Origin: Methylibium sp965279545
GTDB lineage: Bacteria; Pseudomonadota; Gammaproteobacteria; Burkholderiales; Burkholderiaceae_C
DNA length: 64,000 bases
Assembly: GCF_965279545.1 (NCBI RefSeq)
Contig: NZ_OZ257250.1
Span: 310,001-374,000 of the forward strand
Direction of reading: 5' to 3'
Translations under genes and position numbers: made by a program
The notes under the pieces: generated by a model
What the model saw: only the letters and a program-made list of their open reading frames with translations
The model's database searches: none
What the model was told of the DNA's origin: nothing
In this document: positions 57,693 to 64,000 of the stretch, in pieces
Layout of the letters: every line of letters begins with the position of its first letter
Position numbering within the stretch: the stretch's first letter is position 1

Positions 57693-58103
57693 ATGACAGA
57701 AGCCCTCCCTGAATCCGCGGCGCCCGCGACCCCCTACGAGTGGATCGGCGGCGAGCGCGCCGTGCGCTCCCTCGTCGACCGCTTCTACGACCTGATGGAC
57801 CTGGAGCCCGGCTACCACGACCTGCGCAGCCTGCACCCGACCACGCTCGACGGTTCGCGCGACAAGCTGTTCTGGTTCCTGTGCGGCTGGCTCGGCGGTC
57901 CCGACCTCTACGTCGAGCGTTTCGGTCACCCGCGGCTGCGGGCGCGGCACCTGCCCTATCCGATCGGCGTGCGCGAGCGCGACCAGTGGATGGCGTGCAT
58001 GGTGCAGGCGATGAACGAGTGCGGGCTCGATCCGCTGCTGATCACGCGGCTGCAGGCCTCGTTTGCCAACACCGCTGACTGGATGAGGAACCGCGGCACC
58101 TGA
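57693..58103 (+). CDS. Group II truncated haemoglobin
   Basis: 136 residues. YEWIGGERAVRSLVDRFYDL at the start, LFWFLCGWLGGPDLYVERFG, the proximal-His region HPRLRARHLPYPIGVRERDQ, then WMACMVQAMNECG. Small globins of this type handle O2/NO. Followed by a hairpin terminator. Confidence 0.9.
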   Translation: MTEALPESAAPATPYEWIGGERAVRSLVDRFYDLMDLEPGYHDLRSLHPTTLDGSRDKLFWFLCGWLGGPDLYVERFGHPRLRARHLPYPIGVRERDQWMACMVQAMNECGLDPLLITRLQASFANTADWMRNRGT

Positions 58104-58114
58104 GTGCCACGGCC

Positions 58115-58174
58115 CCTCATCTTCGATGAGGCTTTCACGCCCACCCCTCCGGGGTCTCCCCTCGAAGGGGAGAC
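58115..58174 (+). terminator. Hairpin pair after the globin gene
   Basis: CCTCATC-ttc-GATGAGG (58115-58131) is followed by CTTTC, a short intrinsic-type terminator. A second stem GTCTCCCC/GGGGAGAC (58154-58174) lies just before the convergent Smr gene end and may stop that transcript. Confidence 0.6.
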
Positions 58175-58180
58175 GCCTGT

Positions 58181-58882
58181 CTAGACAGACGAACGTGGCG
58201 AACCGAGCAGCACCACCAGCGCACCCGCGCCGCCTTCCGAACCGCGCGCCTGCGCGAAGGCCATCACTTCGGTCTTCTGGACCAGCCAGGTCCGCACCTT
58301 GGCTTTCAGCACGGCCTGCTTGCCGGGCGAACCGTTGCCCTTGCCGTGCACGACGCGCACGCAGCGCAGGCCCTGCTTTGCGGCGTCCCGCAGGAAGGCG
58401 GCGAGGCGTTCGCGGGCTTCGTCGCGGCGCAGGCCGTGCAGGTCGAGCTGGGCCTGGATGGCCCAGCCGCCCCGGCGCAGCTTCCTGACGACGTCGATCC
58501 CGACGCCCGGGCGGCGGTAGGACAGGGCCTCGTCGGTGTCGAGCAGCGACTCGACGTCGAACTCGTCGGACAGGGCCTCGCGCAGCGCCGCCTGCTCGTC
58601 GAGCTGGCGCTGCAAGGGCAGGGGTTCGGGCTTCGGCCGGGCGACCGTCGCGCGTGCCGCACCCTGGAGTGGAACGACCGGGCCGACGCTGAGCGCGAAC
58701 AGTTCGCGCTCGAGTCGCGCACGGGCCTCCTGCGCGCGGTCTTCGGCTTCGCGCCGTGTCTGCGCGCGCGCGGCTTCTTCGAGCTCGCGCTTCAGGCCCT
58801 TCAAGTCCTTCAGGCCGGCGGCAGCGGGCGCGCCGGCGCGGCGCGGCTTGCGTGCCGGGGAGCGGGGCGGGCCAGCGCTCAC
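58181..58882 (-). CDS. Smr-domain protein
   Basis: 233 residues from a GTG at 58882 overlapping the radC stop. The C-terminal Smr domain reads AQLDLHGLRRDEARERLAAF near 145, then VVHGKGNGSPGKQAVL and a Gly-rich strand. The N-terminal 120 residues are Arg/Glu-rich coiled coil. Smr (MutS2-related) proteins nick DNA or rescue ribosomes. Co-transcribed with radC. Confidence 0.88.
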   Translation of the reverse strand: MSAGPPRSPARKPRRAGAPAAAGLKDLKGLKRELEEAARAQTRREAEDRAQEARARLERELFALSVGPVVPLQGAARATVARPKPEPLPLQRQLDEQAALREALSDEFDVESLLDTDEALSYRRPGVGIDVVRKLRRGGWAIQAQLDLHGLRRDEARERLAAFLRDAAKQGLRCVRVVHGKGNGSPGKQAVLKAKVRTWLVQKTEVMAFAQARGSEGGAGALVVLLGSPRSSV

Positions 58883-59547
58883 AGCAGGCCGCGCTCGGCA
58901 AACGACACCACGCTGCCGCGCGCGACCACGAAGTGGTCCAGCACCCGCACGTCCACCAGCGCCAGCGCCGACTTCAGCGTCTGTGTCAGCGCCTCGTCGG
59001 CGCGCGATGGTTCGGCCACGCCCGAGGGATGGTTGTGAGCCAGGATGGCCGCCGCCGCGTTGAGCGCCAGCGCCCGCTTGACCACTTCCCGCGGGTAGAC
59101 GCTGGCTTGTCCCAGCGTGCCGCGGAACAACTCCTCGAAGGCCAGCAGCCGGTGCTGGGTGTCGAGAAACAGCACCGCGAACACCTCGTGGGGCTTGCTC
59201 GCCAGTTGCAGCTGCAGGTAGTCCTTGACCGTCTGTGGTGAGTCGAACACCGGCTTGTCGCTGAGCCGTGCGGCCAGCGTGCGGCGGGCGATCTCCAGCA
59301 CGGCGGCCAGCTCGGCGCGCTTGGCGGGCCCGAGGCCCTTGACGCTGCCCAGCGCCGACACCTCGGCCGCCAGCAGGCCGGTGAGGCCGCCGAAGCGGTC
59401 GAGCAGCGCTTGCGCGAGCTGCAGCACGCCCTGGCCCGGCAGCCCGGTGCGCAGCAGCAAGGCCAGAAGTTCGGCGTCGGCCAGCGCCGCGGGGCCGCGG
59501 GCGAGCAGCTTTTCCCGGGGTCGCAGTTCGGCTGGAAGGTCTTTCAC
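58879..59547 (-). CDS. radC: Chromosomal RadC
   Basis: 222 residues from a GTG at 59547 (VKDLPAELRPREKLL). The N-terminal helix-hairpin-helix part LGSVKGLGPAKRAEL is followed by the JAMM domain FRGTLGQASVYPREVVKRAL and HNHPSGVAEPSRAD. Full-length form, unlike the island copy at 7770. Divergent from the FKBP gene. Confidence 0.95.
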   Translation of the reverse strand: MKDLPAELRPREKLLARGPAALADAELLALLLRTGLPGQGVLQLAQALLDRFGGLTGLLAAEVSALGSVKGLGPAKRAELAAVLEIARRTLAARLSDKPVFDSPQTVKDYLQLQLASKPHEVFAVLFLDTQHRLLAFEELFRGTLGQASVYPREVVKRALALNAAAAILAHNHPSGVAEPSRADEALTQTLKSALALVDVRVLDHFVVARGSVVSFAERGLL

Positions 59548-59598
59548 GGTGCAGTGCGAAAATCCACCCCAGTCTATCGAAGCGAAAGCGCCTGCCCC

Positions 59599-60060
59599 GT
59601 GGTCAACGTTCAACAGGTTCAGTCCGGGTCCTTCCTCACCCTGCACTACCGGCTCACCGGGCCCGATGGTGCGGACCTGATCAACACCTTCGCTGACAAG
59701 CCGGCCACGCTGTCGCTGGGCACCGGTGAGCTGGCGCCGGCGATGGAACAGCGGCTGATCGGACTGCCGGAGGGCGCGCGCGCGACCTTCCAGCTGGCGC
59801 CGGGTGAGGCCTTCGGCGAGCGCAACCCCGAGTTGCTGCAGCGCGTGGCGCTGGGGGTGCTGCGCGAGCACGGCGACCCCGACGAGCGCTACAGCGTCGG
59901 CGACGTGGTGCAGTTCCCCACCCCCGACGGGCAGGGCTCCTTCGCCGGCGTGCTGCGCGAGCTGGGGCCGCCCGGCGAGGACTGGGCGCTGTTCGACTTC
60001 AACCACCCGCTCGCCGGACAAAAGCTGAGCTTCGAGGTGCAGCTGATCGGAGTGCTGTGA
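59599..60060 (+). CDS. slpA: FKBP-type peptidyl-prolyl isomerase SlpA
   Basis: 153 residues from a GTG at 59599. SGSFLTLHYRL, MEQRLIGLPEGARATFQLAP and the insert-in-flap GERNPELLQRVAL are SlyD/SlpA-family blocks; there is no His-rich tail. It usually precedes ispH (lytB), as here, with a TGATG overlap. Confidence 0.93.
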   Translation: MVNVQQVQSGSFLTLHYRLTGPDGADLINTFADKPATLSLGTGELAPAMEQRLIGLPEGARATFQLAPGEAFGERNPELLQRVALGVLREHGDPDERYSVGDVVQFPTPDGQGSFAGVLRELGPPGEDWALFDFNHPLAGQKLSFEVQLIGVL

Positions 60061-61043
60061 TGGGCGTGAAGCACGCAGCGGATAGCGAACACGGCGTGAC
60101 CGAGGTGCTGCTGGCCGAGCCGCGCGGTTTCTGCGCGGGAGTGGACCGGGCGATCGAGATCGTCGAGCGTGCGCTGCGCAAGTTCGGCGCACCGATCTAC
60201 GTGCGCCACGAGATCGTGCACAACACCTTCGTGGTCAACGACCTGAAGGCCAAGGGCGCGATCTTCATCGAGGACCTCGCCGAAGTCCCGGCCGGTGCGA
60301 CGCTGGTGTTCAGCGCCCACGGCGTGAGCCGCGCCGTGCGCGACGAAGCCGACGCGCGCGGCTTCAGCGTCTTCGACGCCACCTGCCCCCTGGTCACCAA
60401 GGTGCACGTGGAAGTGGCCAAGCTGGCCAAGGAAGGCTACGAGTTCGTCATGATCGGCCACAAGGGGCACCCCGAGGTCGAAGGCACGATGGGCCAGCTG
60501 AGCGAGGGCATCTACCTGGTCGAGGAGGTGGCCGACGTCGAGCACGTGCAGGTGACCCGGCCCGACCGCCTCGCGGTGGTGACGCAGACCACGCTGTCGG
60601 TGGACGACGCGGCCGAGATCCTGGCGGCCGTGAAGCGCCGCTTTCCGCAGGTGCGCGAGCCCAAGCAGCAGGACATCTGTTATGCCACCCAGAACCGCCA
60701 GGACGCGGTGAAGGTGCTGGCGCCGCGGGTCGACGTGGTGGTGGTCGTCGGCAGCCCGACCAGCTCGAACAGCAACCGCCTGCGCGAGCTGGCCGAGCGC
60801 CTGGGCACCCCGGCCTACATGGTCGACGCGGCCGAGGACCTGCGGCCCGAATGGTTCAATGGGCATGGTCGCGTGGGCCTGACGGCCGGCGCCTCGGCGC
60901 CCGAAGTGCTGGTCCGGCAGGTCATCGACCGCCTGCGCGCGCTCGGCGCGGTGTCGGTGCGCAAGCTGTCGGGCGTGGAGGAGACCGTGCGCTTCCCGCT
61001 GCCGCTGGGGCTGGGCGACAAGTCGATGAACGGCGTGGCCTGA
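60060..61043 (+). CDS. ispH: IspH, 4-hydroxy-3-methylbut-2-enyl diphosphate reductase
   Basis: 327 residues from the ATG at 60060 (an overlapping GTG at 60057 is possible). Three Fe-S cysteines are at C25 (RGFCAGVDRA), C109 (FDATCPLVTKVHVE) and C207 (DICYATQNRQDAV). VVVVGSPTSSNSNRL follows, then TAGASAPE. Last step of the MEP isoprenoid pathway. Coupled to slpA. Confidence 0.97.
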   Translation: MGVKHAADSEHGVTEVLLAEPRGFCAGVDRAIEIVERALRKFGAPIYVRHEIVHNTFVVNDLKAKGAIFIEDLAEVPAGATLVFSAHGVSRAVRDEADARGFSVFDATCPLVTKVHVEVAKLAKEGYEFVMIGHKGHPEVEGTMGQLSEGIYLVEEVADVEHVQVTRPDRLAVVTQTTLSVDDAAEILAAVKRRFPQVREPKQQDICYATQNRQDAVKVLAPRVDVVVVVGSPTSSNSNRLRELAERLGTPAYMVDAAEDLRPEWFNGHGRVGLTAGASAPEVLVRQVIDRLRALGAVSVRKLSGVEETVRFPLPLGLGDKSMNGVA

Positions 61044-61142
61044 GGCGCCGGACCGGCCGAACGTCCGGCTGCCGATACCGCGGCTGCCACCTAAAATCCT
61101 CTGCTCTTCGCATTGAGACGGTCCCCGCGGGCCGCCCACGCC

Positions 61143-62450
<1,308 letters not shown>

Positions 62451-62497
62451 GCTACAATTCGCGGCTTCGCCGGCAACGGCGAGACCACAGTTTTCCC

Positions 62498-62586
<89 letters not shown>

Positions 62587-62594
62587 GTAGTCCA

Positions 62595-62621
62595 AGCCCG
62601 CGCACGACGCGGGCTTTTTTT
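62595..62621 (+). terminator. Intrinsic terminator after tRNA-Ser
   Basis: AGCCCGCG-cacga-CGCGGGCT followed by TTTTTTT is a textbook terminator for the serS-tRNA transcript. Confidence 0.95.
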
Positions 62622-63385
62622 CGCGTGAGCCCCGCGTGGCGCGGCCTGCGGGCCCGATGGCCATTCTCAGCAGGGCGCCGACCGGACCATCGAAGCGCCT
62701 TCTCGGAGGGCTTTCTCAGTGGCCTTCCAAAGTGGTACGGGTAATTCCTCCGACCATCACCGCTCCAAGTAGAACGGCCCCGCACCGCGGAGCCGTGATC
62801 GTCGGTGTGAGGCCTTTTAACGGATGCCCAGCAGTTCCCTCTGCGCCGCCCACTCCATCGGCAACGCCCCCATCCGACCGAGCCGCTCGGCTGCCAGCCG
62901 GTCAGCTCGGTCATCTGGGGCAGGGTGGCGCCCGGGGTCGAGCGGAGCAGGGCGATCAGCTGGGATTGCTTGCTGCCTGCAGCAACAGCAGGAACAGCGG
63001 CGGCCGGCTTGCGGGGACGAGCCGGGGACTTGGCGGCTGGGCGGGCCGCGGGCTTGGAACTGCGGGAACGACTAGTCGCCCCAGTCTTGCGGAAAATCTG
63101 CCGCACTCCAGTTGGTCGATGACTTCTTCGCGACGGGTAGCGGCCCTTCGCGACGCCGTCAAAGCAGTCGTCCAGCATTGCAACGGCCCGGAAAGGGACG
63201 TTGCGGCTGGTGGTCGGTAAGACAGCGCAAGGCGCAACGCGCCTGGTTGAGGCCGAGGACGATCTTTCGGCTGCCCTCATGACTCCCGTTCCGCGATGTG
63301 CACCTTGAATGAGGATGAAGTAGTCGGCGGACGGGTCGCGGATGGTCATTCGAAGTCTCCACGGGCTGCAAGGCGCGGACTGCGG
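62622..63385. other. Decayed accessory region downstream of tRNA-Ser
   Basis: About 760 bp with no intact gene between the tRNA terminator and the VOC gene. It contains a DUF3489-like remnant on the minus strand (next entry) and short frames that do not read like protein. A patch of lower GC (62810-62830, AGGCCTTTTAACGG) lies in it. Probably scar of an earlier insertion near the tRNA. Confidence 0.5.
62820..63110 (-). pseudogene. DUF3489-like protein remnant
   Basis: On the minus strand a Lys/Ala/Pro-rich linker (KPAARPAAKSPARPRKPAAA) is followed by SKQSQLIALLRSTPGATLP and MTELTGWQPS, the N-terminal half of the small DUF3489 HTH-like domain common on mobile elements. After GWQP the expected VRGxxAGALKKKLG block is missing or out of frame. 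No clear start codon. Hence a remnant. Confidence 0.6.
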
Positions 63386-63754
63386 TCAGCTCCGCGCCGT
63401 ATGAAAGGTGATCGCGTAGCCATCGGGATCGCCGGCAACGAAGAAGCGACCGAAGGGACCGTCGGCAAGTGGGCCGAGGATCGCGCCGCCCCGCTTGACA
63501 ACGAGGTCGTGCAGTACATCGGCGTCAGCGCACGCGATCCAGAGCACCACGCCCACGCCGAGCGGTCCTGTCTCGGGAAGTGGACGCAGACGCTCCCGCA
63601 GCGCCAACGGAATCGGCTCCGTCTTGAAGACGACCGCCCCCGGCGGACTTTGCGCGGCGGCTTCGAAGCCAAAGACCTCCATGTAGAACTTGCGGGATGC
63701 GGCTAGGTCGCGCACTTGCAAGGCGATGAAGTCGGGGCCGATTGGCGTTGTCAT
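63386..63754 (-). CDS. VOC-family (glyoxalase-like) protein
   Basis: 122 residues from the ATG at 63754. FIALQVRDLAASRKFYMEVF at the start and FGRFFVAGDPDGYAITFH at the end are the two beta-alpha-beta halves of a VOC fold. Candidate metal ligands are hard to assign. Divergent from a MarR regulator with a shared operator, so probably controlled by it (detoxification or resistance type). Confidence 0.88.
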   Translation of the reverse strand: MTTPIGPDFIALQVRDLAASRKFYMEVFGFEAAAQSPPGAVVFKTEPIPLALRERLRPLPETGPLGVGVVLWIACADADVLHDLVVKRGGAILGPLADGPFGRFFVAGDPDGYAITFHTARS

Positions 63755-63769
63755 GCGAGCTCCTGTCGA

Positions 63770-63793
63770 TTAATATCAGTGGGCTGATATTAA
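63770..63793. promoter_or_regulatory. Perfect inverted-repeat operator between VOC and marR genes
   Basis: TTAATATCAG-tggg-CTGATATTAA, a 10-bp perfect inverted repeat, AT-rich in a GC-rich genome. It lies 16 bp upstream of both starts, overlapping the likely promoters. It fits the size and symmetry of MarR-family binding sites. Confidence 0.85.
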
Positions 63794-63808
63794 TGTAAGG
63801 GCCCTGAC

Positions 63809-64000
63809 ATGTCAAAGGTGAAGCCGGCGCCTCGAAGCGGAGTCGACTGGATTGGCTACAACCTGAAGATCACGCAGCATCGTTTGAGGCAACGCCTGGA
63901 CGCCGAACTCGCGCGGATCGGCATCACGGCCCCGCAGAACGCCGTGCTGCTTGCCGTCGCCGGCAATCCGAGAATCTCGAATGCCGAGCTGGCTCGCGCG
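63809..64000 (+). CDS. MarR-family regulator (partial, continues beyond window)
   Basis: The first 64 residues from the ATG at 63809. MSKVKPAPRSGVDWIGYNLK, then LRQRLDAELARIGITAPQNA and VLLAVAGNPRISNAELARA, the start of a winged helix. Likely represses itself and the VOC gene through the operator at 63770-63793. The C-terminal wing and dimer helices lie outside the window. Confidence 0.88.
   Translation, partial: MSKVKPAPRSGVDWIGYNLKITQHRLRQRLDAELARIGITAPQNAVLLAVAGNPRISNAELARA

Overview
The window is high-GC DNA from a betaproteobacterium, most likely a member of the order Burkholderiales (Rubrivivax/Leptothrix/Ideonella-like). The gene order yicC, Ser/Thr kinase, PP2C phosphatase, rph, rdgB, hemW and later radC, slpA, ispH, serS is typical of that group, and the chemotaxis genes cheR-cheD-cheB and a flhG-like gene suggest a motile cell. 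This assignment is an inference from gene content and order.

Two kinds of DNA meet at about 46.3 kb. Positions 1 to about 46,300 are one large integrated mobile element whose left end lies outside the window. It ends with a P4-type tyrosine integrase (44902-46179, minus strand) directly next to the 3' end of yicC, a known integration site for mobilizable islands. Positions 46,379 to 64,000 are chromosomal core genes, with a tRNA-Ser(CGA) and a small decayed patch near 63 kb.

Layout of the element. (1) 330-6001: a recombination-directionality-factor-like protein with an SbcD/Mre11-like phosphoesterase and an SbcC/Rad50-like ATPase in one overlapping operon. (2) 5961-11179: small hypothetical genes, an XRE repressor with its own operator, and a short RadC, mostly on the minus strand. 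Five minus-strand genes share a two-hairpin leader whose start-proximal stem contains the ribosome binding site. (3) 11630-17531: HU and H-NS paralogues and a 1664-residue DNA methyltransferase-helicase. (4) 17996-32619: a dense block of proteases and conflict-type proteins. It holds two caspase-like proteases, two trypsin-like proteases (one frameshifted), a poly-gamma-glutamate-hydrolase-like protein, a double-HKD phospholipase-D-like protein, an alpha/beta hydrolase, three HExxH zincin-like proteins and an Mrr-nuclease/NACHT ATPase. (5) 32913-44290: a PRTRC cassette (ParB, E, C, F, B, A, ThiF, and D after an inserted recombinase). It carries ubiquitin-like (C), E1-like (ThiF), E2-like (B) and JAMM-peptidase (A) components together with ParB and ParM-like partition proteins. 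A probable ParR-like partner and a Cas4-like nuclease split over two genes follow. (6) 44417-46179: a thioesterase cargo gene and the integrase.

How the parts may work together: PRTRC, HU, H-NS, SbcCD-like proteins, the methyltransferase-helicase and two recombinases look like the maintenance and mobility backbone. The 17,996-32,619 block looks like cargo, most plausibly anti-phage or abortive-infection modules in which proteases and an NTPase/nuclease act as sensor-effectors. That role is inferred from domain content and operon structure only. The most novel-looking items are the caspase/hydrolase/zincin and NACHT/zincin/zincin operons facing each other, a PRTRC-C ubiquitin-like protein with a C-terminal extension beyond its GTKG motif, and the repeated RBS-hairpin leaders.
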